From DVEG01 sp964405435 (GTDB taxonomy: Bacteria; Cyanobacteriota; Cyanobacteriia; Cyanobacteriales; Oscillatoriaceae): DNA of 64,000 nucleotides. The notes under the pieces are model-generated. The model saw only the letters and a list, made by a program, of their open reading frames with translations. It had not been told where the DNA came from and did not search any database. The DNA lies in the NCBI GenBank assembly GCA_964405435.1, contig CAYOOD010000024.1, positions 1 through 64,000 on the forward strand, given 5' to 3'. Numbering within the stretch: position 1 is the first letter of the stretch; every line of letters begins with the position of its first letter. Below, one piece after another: positions 1 to 9,018 of this stretch. A program made the position numbers and the translations under genes.

Positions 1-130
1 TCCCCCTCCCCCCCTCGACCAAAACAAATAATTTAAATACCCAACAGCTTAACCGCGCCCGCGCGATCCCCTGGTTCCAATCCAAGATAGGATATTTGTT
101 AATTTTGATTTCAGATTTTTTGGCTGAAGC

Positions 131-532
131 ATGATGAAGCACTATTTTTCACGCCTGCTTGCCCTGGTTTTGGTGGCAGCGATCGCCTTGGTGGGCTGTA
201 CGAGCGATAAAACCGGGTTAACCGGCAACTATTCCCAAGACACGCTCGCCGTTGTCAGCAGCCTGAGAACCGCCATTCAGTTGCCAGACGGAACGCCCGA
301 GAAAGCAGAAGCTCAGGCAAAAGCCCGTCAAGCGATCAACGACTTTGCGGCTCGCTACCAGCGCGATCCCTCCCTCGCAAAGCTGAGTTCTTTCACCACC
401 ATGCGCACCGCGCTGAACTCCCTAGCCGCTCATTACAGTTCTTACCCGAATCGACCCCTGCCGCAAAAGTTGAAAGACCGCCTGGATATGGAGTTCACTC
501 AGGTAGAGCGGGCGATTCAGCGAGGCGCTTAA
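131..532 (+). CDS. psb27: Photosystem II assembly lipoprotein Psb27
   Basis: Psb27 is a lumenal lipoprotein that binds CP43-containing photosystem II assembly and repair intermediates and keeps the manganese cluster site accessible (known of the family). The 133-residue product has a short basic N-terminus, a hydrophobic stretch and a lipobox ending LVGC with Cys23, so it should be lipidated and exported. The mature part is a small helical domain with the family pattern, including NYSQDTLAVVSSLR near the start and LDMEFTQVERAI at the end. Length fits the family. A second in-frame ATG lies directly after the first, so the true start may be 3 bases later. It appears to be a single-gene unit. 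Recognition is by sequence pattern and is strong. Confidence 0.93.
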   Translation: MMKHYFSRLLALVLVAAIALVGCTSDKTGLTGNYSQDTLAVVSSLRTAIQLPDGTPEKAEAQAKARQAINDFAARYQRDPSLAKLSSFTTMRTALNSLAAHYSSYPNRPLPQKLKDRLDMEFTQVERAIQRGA

Positions 533-970
533 CCCACCTGCCGGGGAACAGGATCGGAAAAGTCGGCGCTCTATCCGCCGCAGCACCGCGCGCCCAGTCG
601 CGGCACGGCGGACACAATGCGCCCGCGCAGGTGTCTGAAAGCGTCTGTTGTTTTCCGCCTGTTCGGCAGGCTCGATTGCAGGTAGCCCTGACCCGATCGG
701 GCATTTATAATAAGAACGTTGATAAGGCGGCGATCCCCCGCTTGCCGCGTTGTCTCTATGTAAATTTCTCGTTTCCAAGGGCAACCGCCATCCAATATCC
801 TGATTTCGGGTGCATTGAGTGAAGAGTACGATCTAGCCTATTTACGATCGCGAGGGTTTAATTCGAGCATTTGGTTGCCCTAGGCGATCGCGATCGACGA
901 GTCCGATCGGGCTAAATTATGGCAACATGCGTATCATTTCGTTCTGCACGCAGGCACATACAACCGTCTC
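533..970. other. Intergenic region without a recognised gene
   Basis: This 438-base spacer holds only short, overlapping open frames of poor quality. HIP1-type gcgatcgc or gatcgcgatcg motifs occur near 880-895. A stretch taaattat near 913 could act as a -10 element for the downstream glycosyl hydrolase gene, but no convincing -35 box was seen. No structured RNA was recognised. Confidence 0.5.
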
Positions 971-2500
971 ATGAGATTTTCCAACCCTCTCAACGCTTGG
1001 CGGCGCTGGCTGCCTGGGTATCGTGCTTTATTGGCAGCCCTTTTAACCACTAGCGCTGTCACTCCTTATCTGAGCAGTGAAGAAGTTCGAGCCCAAAGCA
1101 ACCCCTATTGCCAGTTAACCGTACAAGAAGTTACCGAAATAGACGGCATCCGTCAAGCAGCCTTCCAAGGCGACCAAAACGCCCAAGCCCGCTACAAAGC
1201 GATCGTCGCCGAACAGGCACAACGCTTGCAAGACTGCCGCAACCGCAACTGGCCCCAAAACCAAGCAATCTGGCTGCGCCTCTATGACTGCGATGCCCTG
1301 CCCGGGGTTGTCGAGGGGGTTCTCGATCGCATCGTTGCCCGGGGCTACAACCAAGTTTATGTCGAATATTTCTACGACGGACAAGTTTTGTTACCCGCCT
1401 CGCAAAACCGCAGTCCTTGGCCTTCTGCCGTGCGCGGTTCTGGGCTGGAAAACGTTGACCTCCTCGCTGAGGCGATTCAAAAGGGGCACGAGCGGGGTCT
1501 GAAAGTCTATGCGTGGCTGTTTACCATGAATTTTGGCTATACTTATGGCCAGCGCGCCGACCGACAGCAGACCCTCGCTCGCAAAGGGAATGGCGCAACC
1601 AGCCTGGATGCGCTCAGCGGCGACTCCGAAACCGACATCAAAGCCGCAGAGGGCGACGTCAGTAAAGTTTTCATCGATCCCTACAGCCCGCAAGCCCGAC
1701 AAGATTATGTAGAGATAGTCAACGCCGCCCTCGCTCGCCGCCCGGACGGCGTATTATTCGACTACGTTCGCTATCCCCGCCAAACCGGTGCGGCTTCCGT
1801 CGCCAGCAAGGTTCAAGATTTGTGGATTTACGGCGATGCTGCCCTCGCAACCCTCTACCAGCGCGCCCTCAACCAAAAAGGACGCAAACTGATCGAGCGC
1901 TACCTCGCTCAGGGTTTCATTTCTGCAAGAGATGTCGATGCTTTAGACAGCCTCTATCCCAACGAAGGAGAACCCATGTGGCAGGGACGCGGGCCAAATG
2001 CCGCCAAGGCTGTGGCGTCCGTCGGGCAACTGCAAGGGGATTTGTGGTATCTGACGGTTGCCCACGCCGTGCAAGGCATTCTGGACTTTTTAGCAACGGC
2101 TGCTGGGCCAGTACAGCGGCAAGGAATTCCGGCAGGGGCGGTGTTTTTCCCGGGCGGCAACAAATCAGTCGGTCAGGGTTTTGACTCGCGATTGCAGCCG
2201 TGGGATCGCTTCCCGAGTTCGATGGAATGGCACCCGATGGCGTATGCCAATTGTGGGGTGAATAATACCGGTTGCATTATCGAGGAGATTCAGCGGGTTT
2301 TGAGTTTTGCACCGCCGGGGACGAAAGTGATTCCCGCTTTGGCGGGTAATTGGGGCGAGTCTATTAAAAATCGTCCGTCACTCGAGATGCAGATGCAGTC
2401 TATCCGTCGCGCTTTCCCTCAAATTACAGGAGTCAGTCACTTCGCCTATTCGTGGCAGGAACCGGAGGCAGATCGCGATCGCAAAATGTGCGGGCGATAA
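971..2500 (+). CDS. Secreted family-10-like glycosyl hydrolase (GHL10/DUF187 type)
   Basis: This 509-residue protein begins with a basic segment and a hydrophobic signal-like stretch ending near VRAQS at about residue 42, so export is expected. The catalytic-type TIM barrel follows: IWLRLYDCDALPGVVEGVLDRI, then YVEYFYDGQVLLP, KVYAWLFTMNFGY, and PDGVLFDYVRYPRQ, a motif typical of GHL10 proteins. The family is related to glycoside hydrolases, but the cyanobacterial members lack a firmly assigned substrate; a polysaccharide or peptidoglycan substrate is inference. The C-terminal part has MEWHPMAYANC and FAYSWQEPE. It is followed by a strong hairpin terminator at 2521. The gene converges with leuS. 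Confidence 0.82.
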   Translation: MRFSNPLNAWRRWLPGYRALLAALLTTSAVTPYLSSEEVRAQSNPYCQLTVQEVTEIDGIRQAAFQGDQNAQARYKAIVAEQAQRLQDCRNRNWPQNQAIWLRLYDCDALPGVVEGVLDRIVARGYNQVYVEYFYDGQVLLPASQNRSPWPSAVRGSGLENVDLLAEAIQKGHERGLKVYAWLFTMNFGYTYGQRADRQQTLARKGNGATSLDALSGDSETDIKAAEGDVSKVFIDPYSPQARQDYVEIVNAALARRPDGVLFDYVRYPRQTGAASVASKVQDLWIYGDAALATLYQRALNQKGRKLIERYLAQGFISARDVDALDSLYPNEGEPMWQGRGPNAAKAVASVGQLQGDLWYLTVAHAVQGILDFLATAAGPVQRQGIPAGAVFFPGGNKSVGQGFDSRLQPWDRFPSSMEWHPMAYANCGVNNTGCIIEEIQRVLSFAPPGTKVIPALAGNWGESIKNRPSLEMQMQSIRRAFPQITGVSHFAYSWQEPEADRDRKMCGR

Positions 2501-2520
2501 TCGCCGTATTCTCGTTCATT

Positions 2521-2559
2521 AGGGTGGGCGATCGCGCGATCGCCCACCCTACTTTTTTT
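2521..2559 (+). terminator. Perfect palindrome terminator after glycosyl hydrolase gene
   Basis: Bases 2521-2550 form a perfect 30-base palindrome (arm agggtgggcgatcg) whose centre contains two overlapping HIP1-like cores. It is followed by actttttttc. The gene ends 20 bases upstream, so it looks like an intrinsic terminator. Confidence 0.75.
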
Positions 2560-2678
2560 CTACTTTCTCGTTTCCAGGCTGAGCCCGGGCGCGGATATGC
2601 GGAGGCAATAAGTCTTTAAACTCCATGCCCCATGACGGCAGTTGCTCAACTTGGGGAGACCCCAAGCAAGCACTGCCT

Positions 2679-2713
2679 CCCCCATGCCCTATGCCCCATT
2701 ACCCATTACCCAA
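2679..2713. repeat. Heptamer tandem array (STRR-like) running into leuS stop
   Basis: Five 7-base units follow one another: cccccat, gccctat, gccccat, tacccat, tacccaa. The last units contain the stop codon and the final two sense codons of leuS (reverse strand). Such heptameric short tandem repeats are known in filamentous cyanobacteria. Confidence 0.7.
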
Positions 2714-5297
2714 TCACAAAATTCACCAACTTTCCAGGCACGACGATCGCCTTTTTAATCTCTTTCCCTTCAATGTAACGCTGTGCGACTTCTGAGTCGC
2801 GAGCGAATACTTCCAAACTGGCTTTATCGGCATCAGACGGCGCTTGAATCGTGCCGCGAGTTTTGCCGTTGATTTGAATCACCAGCGTGATTTCATCCAC
2901 CAGCAAAGCCTCCGGGTCAGCTTTTGGCCACAATTGCTGGTGAACGGAATCAACGCGATCGATACCGTGCCACAATTCCTCAGCGATATGCGGCGCGAAA
3001 GGCGCGAGCAACTTTATCAGCGTTTCCATTCCTTCCACATAAACCGGCGAATCTTTGCAAGTAGCGTCAGTCAAAGCATTGCTGAGTTTCATCAATTCCG
3101 AAACCGCCGTATTGAACTGATACTCGCCCTCCAAATCTTCCGTAACCGATTTAATCGCGTTGTGAATTGCCCGCCGCAAATCTTTCTCAGCCTTGCTCAA
3201 TTCGCCGGCTGCTTTCCCTTTTGCCTTGGGATTGCGTTCTGCAAACTCCCCTACCAGACGCCACACTCGATTCAGGAAGCGGAACTGTCCCTCTACATCG
3301 GCATCATCCCACTCCAAATCCTTCTCCGGCGGTGCTTTGAATAAAATAAACATCCGCGCCGTATCTGCCCCGTACTTCGCCATCACATCCAGGGGATCGA
3401 CGCCGTTGTACTTCGACTTGGACATTTTTTCATAAAAGACTTCCAGCGGTTCGCCGGTTGTCGGATCTTTGGGATCGGCGGGGTTGACTTGCGACGGCGG
3501 GATGTATCTGCCCGTGTTGGGATTTTTGTACGTCATCCCCTGCACCATCCCTTGGGTGAGCAGGCGATCGAAGGGTTCGTCGAAGTTCAAAAGACCGCGA
3601 TCGCGCAACACCTTGACAAAAAACCGCGAATAGAGTAAGTGCAAAATCGCGTGCTCGATGCCGCCGACATACTGATCGACCGGCAGCCAGTCATTTACCT
3701 TCGCCTTGTCAAATGCCTGCTGCTCGTTCTTCGCGTCGGGATAGCGCAAGAAATACCACGATGAATCGATAAACGTATCCATCGTGTCCGTTTCCCGCTT
3801 CGCCGGTTCGCCGCAACTCGGGCAGGGCACGTTCAACCACTTTTCTAACTTGGCCAAGGGGGAAGGCCCCCGCCCTGAAAACTGCACATCTTCCGGCAAA
3901 CGCACCGGCAACTCGGCATCGGGCACCGCTACGGTGCCGCATTTGGGACAGTGAACCACCGGAATCGGCGCGCCCCAATAGCGCTGGCGAGAAATCAACC
4001 AATCCCTGAGTCGATATTGCACCCGCGCCTTGCCAAAGCCTTGTTTTTCGGCATATTCAACGATCGCCCCTTTTCCTTCCGTCGAGGGCATCCCGTCAAA
4101 TTGCCCGGAATTCACCATAATTCCCGGTTCCGTATAAGCCGCTTGCAGGGGTGTCGCGCTATCTTCCCCTTCTGGCACGATAACTGTCTTAATCGGGAGA
4201 TTCTGTTCTTTGGCAAACTTGAAGTCCCGCACGTCGTGAGCGGGGACGCCCATCACCGCGCCCGTGCCGTACTCGTACAGCACATAATCGGCAATCCAAA
4301 TCGGAATCTCTTCTCCCGTAAAGGGATTGATTGCTTTTCCGCCGGTACTCATCCCCCGTTTCGGCTTATCTTCCGCCGTGCGTTCAATTTCGCTAACGCC
4401 GGACACTTCTTTGATAAAAGCCTCTACGGCTTCTTTTCTGTCTGGCGTCGTCACCTGTGGCGTCAGCGGATGTTCGGGAGCCAAAACCACATAAGTAACG
4501 CCGTACACGGTATCGGGGCGGGTGGTGTAAACGGCTATTTTTTCATCCATTCCCGCAATGGGGAATTCCAAATAAGCCCCGGTGGATTTGCCAATCCAGT
4601 TTGCCTGCATGAGCTTGACGCGCTCCGGCCATCCGGTTAGCTTGTCCAAGTCGCTCAATAATTGTTCGGCGTAGTCGGTAATTTTGAGGAACCACTGCTT
4701 CAGGGGTTTGCGCTCGACTTTAGCGCCGGAACGCCACGATCGCCCTTCATTGTCTACCTGCTCGTTCGCGAGTACCGTGAGGTCAACGGGGTCCCAGTTC
4801 ACCGTGGCTTCTTTCTGGTAGGCGAGTCCGGCTTTGAAAAATTGCAAGAAAATCCACTGCGTCCACTTGTAATAATCCGGCGAGCAGGTGGTGACTTCTC
4901 GATTCCAGTCGAAGGAAATGCCGAGTTTCTGCATCTGCCCTTTCATTTGGGCGATGTTTTGATACGTCCACTTGGCTGGGTGAATGCCCCGCTCGATCGC
5001 CGCGTTTTCTGCCGGCAGCCCGAAAGCGTCCCACCCCATCGGACTGAGGACGCGATACCCCTGCATCCGCTTCAGTCGGGCAATCACGTCTGTGATGGTA
5101 TAGACGCGGACGTGCCCCATGTGCAGGTTGCCCGACGGGTAAGGGAACATCGACAGCGCGTAGAATTTAGGCTTTTCGGCGTTTTCTGGCGTCCGGTCTA
5201 AGTCTTGCTCAGCCCAAGTCTGCTGCCACTTTTCCTCAATCGCTTTGGGGTCGTAACGGGGTTCCACGGAAGTTACTCCTACTCGGTCAGTAGTCAT
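2706..5297 (-). CDS. leuS: Leucine--tRNA ligase
   Basis: Class Ia aminoacyl-tRNA synthetase that charges tRNA-Leu in the cytoplasm. The 863-residue length is normal for bacterial LeuRS. The HIGH signature appears as HMGH at residues 59-62 within PYPSGNLHMGHVRVY. The KMSKS loop appears as EKMSKSKYNG near residue 624. The editing (CP1) domain is present with TTRPDTVYGVTYVVLAPEHP. A zinc-ribbon-like pair CPKC/CPSC lies in the middle, and SWYFLRYPD and the C-terminal anticodon-binding region are intact. The last codons overlap a heptamer repeat array. It is transcribed alone on the minus strand, convergent with the glycosyl hydrolase gene. Confidence 0.98.
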   Translation of the reverse strand: MTTDRVGVTSVEPRYDPKAIEEKWQQTWAEQDLDRTPENAEKPKFYALSMFPYPSGNLHMGHVRVYTITDVIARLKRMQGYRVLSPMGWDAFGLPAENAAIERGIHPAKWTYQNIAQMKGQMQKLGISFDWNREVTTCSPDYYKWTQWIFLQFFKAGLAYQKEATVNWDPVDLTVLANEQVDNEGRSWRSGAKVERKPLKQWFLKITDYAEQLLSDLDKLTGWPERVKLMQANWIGKSTGAYLEFPIAGMDEKIAVYTTRPDTVYGVTYVVLAPEHPLTPQVTTPDRKEAVEAFIKEVSGVSEIERTAEDKPKRGMSTGGKAINPFTGEEIPIWIADYVLYEYGTGAVMGVPAHDVRDFKFAKEQNLPIKTVIVPEGEDSATPLQAAYTEPGIMVNSGQFDGMPSTEGKGAIVEYAEKQGFGKARVQYRLRDWLISRQRYWGAPIPVVHCPKCGTVAVPDAELPVRLPEDVQFSGRGPSPLAKLEKWLNVPCPSCGEPAKRETDTMDTFIDSSWYFLRYPDAKNEQQAFDKAKVNDWLPVDQYVGGIEHAILHLLYSRFFVKVLRDRGLLNFDEPFDRLLTQGMVQGMTYKNPNTGRYIPPSQVNPADPKDPTTGEPLEVFYEKMSKSKYNGVDPLDVMAKYGADTARMFILFKAPPEKDLEWDDADVEGQFRFLNRVWRLVGEFAERNPKAKGKAAGELSKAEKDLRRAIHNAIKSVTEDLEGEYQFNTAVSELMKLSNALTDATCKDSPVYVEGMETLIKLLAPFAPHIAEELWHGIDRVDSVHQQLWPKADPEALLVDEITLVIQINGKTRGTIQAPSDADKASLEVFARDSEVAQRYIEGKEIKKAIVVPGKLVNFVIG

Positions 5298-5348
5298 GTG
5301 TCCCTCAAATATATCTAAATTTGTCGATCGCAGTTCTCAAGTATGTCT

Positions 5349-5573
5349 CTAGATGCCTTGCAGGGGCTTGTCCAACCCCAGGATGAGCGAGTGAGCCCAT
5401 GCTGCAAGCGCTTGACTAGATCCGCTGCTGACTAGCTCAAACCGACAGGCAGCGCAGGATTGTTGAGGCTGGATTCGCTTTCGAGTGTTGTTGCTTTCCA
5501 GATTTGTCTCTGGCAGAAGTGAGTCAGACAGTTTCACATAACGGCAAGTCTTGCATTGATATAGATAAGCCAT
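5349..5573 (-). CDS. Small CxxC/CxxC protein of unknown function
   Basis: This 74-residue protein starts MAYLYQCKTCRYVK and has a second pair in QSCAACRFEL, giving two CxxC knuckles about 35 residues apart that could bind a metal such as zinc (inference). The start is supported by an AAGGAG ribosome-binding site about 8 bases upstream of the ATG on the minus strand. It lies upstream of leuS on the same strand with a gap of about 50 bases, so co-transcription is possible. I do not recognise the family. The start signal and the cysteine spacing argue that it is a real gene. Confidence 0.6.
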   Translation of the reverse strand: MAYLYQCKTCRYVKLSDSLLPETNLESNNTRKRIQPQQSCAACRFELVSSGSSQALAAWAHSLILGLDKPLQGI

Positions 5574-5950
5574 CTTTGCGCTCCTTGGGTTTTCCTGTGG
5601 CGCACCACCATAACTGGTAGTAGATATGTGTCAGCCGAGACAGATGTGGTGGGCGATTGGGTAGTAAACTAAAAGAAAGGGGGAGTATCCGACTTTTGTA
5701 GGGGCTTGCGCATTCGAGGGAAGAAGCGATCGCGGAAAACCGAGAATGTCTAATCCAAATGCTTCGCTATCAGCCTGATAGCGACAAAACCGAGATACTC
5801 TCAAAGCAAAGGGCATTCGCAGCCCGGTCGCGAGATAACCCCTAGCTCTTTTAGTCCAGTTATGGCTCAATTATAGCTCACCGACGAAAGGTGTCAAGCA
5901 AAACTAGACCAAAACTTGGCTAAAACTGAACCCATAACAGGAGGATTACT
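5574..5950. other. Intergenic region between divergent genes
   Basis: This 377-base spacer separates the minus-strand CxxC gene from the plus-strand NACHT gene. A 79-codon open frame on the minus strand shows no recognisable protein pattern and was rejected. The 3' end holds the strong ribosome-binding site AGGAGG of the NACHT gene. No promoter is clear-cut. Confidence 0.45.
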
Positions 5951-8887
5951 ATGGCAGCTAGTCTGAAAGCATCTCGACAAGGGATAGAAATACTTGACCA
6001 GGCCAGAAAAAAGAAGGGCTGGACATTAGATGCTTGGAGCAATGCTGCCAACACATCCGCAGCAACTTTGAAGCGGTTCCGGCAAGGAGAGGCGGTCGGG
6101 CACAGCACAATTGTGTCAATTTGTCAAGCTGTCGGGGTAGATTGGGAAACAATAGTAGACAACACTCCTATGGAGGCGACTGAGCCGCCTGAAAGCCCTC
6201 AAGAGCTGGTGGCAGCAGCGCCAGCGCTGTCTCAGCCTGCAGAAAATATGGCCAAACGAGCGAAAGTAGATTGGTGGCAAGTATGCAGCAACAGGTTGGA
6301 AGCCGAGAAGGGTTTGACCACCAATCCCCTGACAACAAACGACGGGTTGGAATTTGACGTCGATAAGCTCTATGTGCCGTTGGGATTGTGGGAGCGCAAA
6401 CAACGTCCGCAGCCTGGGGATGTATCTGCAGAGAAAGGATCGGGGTTGTACGAACCGCCTCCAGGCGCGCAGAAAATTCAGCTTATCGAAGATTTATGCA
6501 ACCAAGTATTGAAGAAAGGGCAAGGTAAAAGTCAAGGGAGACGTATAGCGATTATTGGGGAACCTGGAGCAGGGAAAACGACGCAATTACAGAAAATAGG
6601 CAAATGGGCGTTGGCTGAAAAGTCGTTTTTCCCAATTTGGGTATCGCTGACCAATTTACAGGAAAAAAGTTTGGAGGAGTATTTACGCCAGGATTGGCTG
6701 GAAAGGGCGATCGCGAGGCGCGTTACGCCTGAAATCGAGGATGATTTTATAGAACTATTCCACCAAGGCCGAGTTTTGCTGCTCCTAAATGGCGTAGATG
6801 AAATGGTAGGGGGACACGCTAAAGCGATCGCGTCTTTGCAATGGGGATGGATTGCCAACGCGCGAGTAGTGCTGACTTGTCGGATAAATGTCTGGGAAGC
6901 GGGGAATAACTCTTTTGTAGGATTTGAGGTCTATCGCAACTTGCCATTTGATGATAAGGCTCAAAAAGATTTTATTGAGAAATGGTTTTATCAAAAGCCA
7001 GATTTTGGGAAAGAATTGCTACAAAATTTAGACAATTCGGGTAAAGAACGCATCCGAGATATGGTGAAAAATCCACTACGCCTAGCCTTGCTGTGTCGCA
7101 TTTGGGAAAGACGAGAAAAAAAGTTGCCGCCTACTAAAGCGACACTATACCAGCGTTTTACCGAGGCGTTTTACGACTGGAAACAAAATCTCTTCGCAAC
7201 CAGCCCTTACGAGCATAAATTGCTGAATGAAGCCCTGGGACACTTAGCACTCGCAGCCTTCGATCGGGAAGAAAATCCGTTTCGGCTGCGGCAGGAATTA
7301 GTAGTTGAGAAACTGGGCAACCAGTGGCAGTCAGCAGTCCAAGTCGGCTGGCTGAATCAAGTAGGGGTCGCACAGGAAGACTCAGAGGAAAAGGTCTACG
7401 CTTTCTACCATCCCACGTTTCAGGAATATTTTGCAGCACAGGCGATTAACGACTGGCACTTTTTCCTACAGCACAAGCCCCAAGAGCCGGCAGCGGGAAC
7501 GTACCGCATTTTTGACCCCAAGTGGAAAGAGGTTATTTTGCTGTGGCTGGGGCGGGAAGATGTGCCCAAACAGAAAAAGGAGGAATTTATTAAAAATCTA
7601 GTCGAGTTTAAAGATGGATGCGGGGAGGAGAATTTTTATGGAATTAGAGGGGATTTTCTAGCAGCCGAGGCGATTGTCGAGTTTGAGGAGTGCAGTAAGG
7701 ATGAAATTCTCACTCGGATTTTATATTTGTTTTTTGGGAATTTCAATGAAAAAAAGCAAAAGTGGGAAGATCCTTCAGAAAGTATTTCTGAGCGTGCTAA
7801 ATTTGTTCTGCAAAAGAGCAATGTAAGCTGGTTTCTCGTTTCCAGCATTTTTAAAGATAGACCTACAGATAGACAAGTAAAGCGAAAGCTGGAGGAGCTT
7901 TTCGGCGGCAAACAGAGTTCGGCACCCAAACAATATCCAAATAATCACTTGTCTCAAGAGGAAGAAGAGAAAGAAAAAGTGAACAAGGAGGTAGAAAAGA
8001 AGGTAGAAAAGAAGGTAGAAAAGAAGGTAGAAAAGAAGGGGAAAAAGAATATAAAAAAATATTCTTCGTCTTCGCAGAAAAATACAATCAAACCAGAGAT
8101 TGACCGTTGGTCTTGGGATTTTGAAGAAGAGCCCACAATTTTCATAAGCGAGATATTAGACCATAGTATAAAGACTGCAATTAAACACCTGGTAAGCGAA
8201 GGTGCAGAATTGATTGCTCAGCCAAAAAGCCTCAGCATTGTGACTGGCAATCCCGACGGACAACGGATTTTAGACAAGCATCCAGCCAATGAAGATGAGG
8301 AAACTCTCAGGAAAGCAACTGAAAGATTGAAGCGAGTTGTGGAATCTAGCCGGTTGAAAGATATGGTTGTAGGTTTAAAGGGCTGTCTACAAGTTAGAGA
8401 CCGCGAAGAAGATCCCCTTCGCTATAAGTATTGCTACGAAGTCATCTGGCACTGCGCTCAACATATGGCCTATCCTGACTTCTATCAGGCTTGGCACTCG
8501 TCTGCTCCAAGTGCAACAGTCACAAAGCAGCCCAGCTATTTAGAAGAGTTCGTCAATCATTACCTGCGCGACGATCCTGATGGCAAAATCTATGCTAATG
8601 AAGCTTGGCAGCGCCTTTGCGACTTTTATCAGAAAAAAGGTGTCCTCACCATAACAGCAGAGGGCAAGCGGACATGGTTAGATGAGTCGATCAACGGCGA
8701 ACCAGTGGTGAAGGGGGTCAACAAGATATTCCGGCAACTGCTGAAAATCCGTCCCGATCTGAGACGTGGACAGGGTGAGAAAGGAATTTATCTGGTTGGT
8801 CTAAGTATTAATACTCAAGGAGCGTCAGAACCACCGGGGCCTTGTCCGGGGGAAAGGATTCCAGCGGAGCCTTGCCCCGCTAAATGA
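5951..8887 (+). CDS. HTH-NACHT NTPase with lysine-rich repeat and C-terminal helical/winged-helix region
   Basis: This 978-residue protein is probably a STAND-type NTPase. Residues 1-70 resemble an Xre-like helix-turn-helix (TLDAWSNAANTSAATLKRFRQGE). A NACHT module follows, with Walker A GEPGAGKTT at 203-211 and Walker B LLLLNGVDEM at 276-285. Then come the conserved NPLRLALLCRIWE and FYHPTFQEYFAAQ segments typical of NACHT winged-helix regions. At 681-696 there are four VEKK units in a highly charged linker. The last 90 or so residues (YANEAWQRLCDFYQKKGVLT to GIYLVGL) resemble the winged helix found at the end of D5-like primases (inference). Bacterial NACHT proteins include anti-phage sensors (known). 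No nuclease or TIR effector is visible here. AGGAGG precedes the ATG. It heads a four-gene + strand block. Confidence 0.8.
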   Translation: MAASLKASRQGIEILDQARKKKGWTLDAWSNAANTSAATLKRFRQGEAVGHSTIVSICQAVGVDWETIVDNTPMEATEPPESPQELVAAAPALSQPAENMAKRAKVDWWQVCSNRLEAEKGLTTNPLTTNDGLEFDVDKLYVPLGLWERKQRPQPGDVSAEKGSGLYEPPPGAQKIQLIEDLCNQVLKKGQGKSQGRRIAIIGEPGAGKTTQLQKIGKWALAEKSFFPIWVSLTNLQEKSLEEYLRQDWLERAIARRVTPEIEDDFIELFHQGRVLLLLNGVDEMVGGHAKAIASLQWGWIANARVVLTCRINVWEAGNNSFVGFEVYRNLPFDDKAQKDFIEKWFYQKPDFGKELLQNLDNSGKERIRDMVKNPLRLALLCRIWERREKKLPPTKATLYQRFTEAFYDWKQNLFATSPYEHKLLNEALGHLALAAFDREENPFRLRQELVVEKLGNQWQSAVQVGWLNQVGVAQEDSEEKVYAFYHPTFQEYFAAQAINDWHFFLQHKPQEPAAGTYRIFDPKWKEVILLWLGREDVPKQKKEEFIKNLVEFKDGCGEENFYGIRGDFLAAEAIVEFEECSKDEILTRILYLFFGNFNEKKQKWEDPSESISERAKFVLQKSNVSWFLVSSIFKDRPTDRQVKRKLEELFGGKQSSAPKQYPNNHLSQEEEEKEKVNKEVEKKVEKKVEKKVEKKGKKNIKKYSSSSQKNTIKPEIDRWSWDFEEEPTIFISEILDHSIKTAIKHLVSEGAELIAQPKSLSIVTGNPDGQRILDKHPANEDEETLRKATERLKRVVESSRLKDMVVGLKGCLQVRDREEDPLRYKYCYEVIWHCAQHMAYPDFYQAWHSSAPSATVTKQPSYLEEFVNHYLRDDPDGKIYANEAWQRLCDFYQKKGVLTITAEGKRTWLDESINGEPVVKGVNKIFRQLLKIRPDLRRGQGEKGIYLVGLSINTQGASEPPGPCPGERIPAEPCPAK
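7991..8038 (+). repeat. Four perfect 12-bp tandem repeats in NACHT gene
   Basis: The unit gtagaaaagaag occurs four times without change and encodes VEKK x4. Unit length is a multiple of three, so copy-number change would lengthen or shorten the charged linker without a frameshift. Confidence 0.9.
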
Positions 8888-8909
8888 AGCCACGAGCATT
8901 GGCGCGTAA

Positions 8910-9013
8910 GGGGTTTAAGATATTTTATTTACCCCTTGACATCTTTGTTTGCGAGTATGTTGGGGTTTAAGATATTTTATTTACCCCTTGACATCTTTGT
9001 TTGCGAGTATGTT
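8910..9013. repeat. Perfect 52-bp tandem duplication downstream of NACHT gene
   Basis: Bases 8910-8961 and 8962-9013 are identical 52-base units placed head to tail. Each starts ggggtttaagatatttta and ends tttgcgagtatgtt. Each carries TTGACA and so may duplicate a -35 element. The duplication begins 23 bases after the NACHT stop codon. Confidence 0.93.
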
Positions 9014-9016
9014 AAT
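8988..9016 (+). promoter_or_regulatory. Possible sigma-70 promoter created at the repeat junction
   Basis: TTGACA at 8988-8993 is followed, after 17 bases, by gttaat at 9011-9016, a weak -10 match. The first repeat copy has the same TTGACA but is followed by gttggg. It could drive the membrane-protein gene at 9389, but the hairpin at 9019 would lie at the start of the transcript. Confidence 0.35.
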
Positions 9017-9018
9017 GT

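Noticed and set aside
3951..5201. Long open frames on the + strand opposite leuS
   Set aside because: They are antisense shadows of leuS with no recognisable domain; the minus-strand leuS reading is complete and convincing.
5631..5870. 79-codon minus-strand frame upstream of the NACHT gene
   Set aside because: No start signal, no pattern and it lies in promoter DNA.
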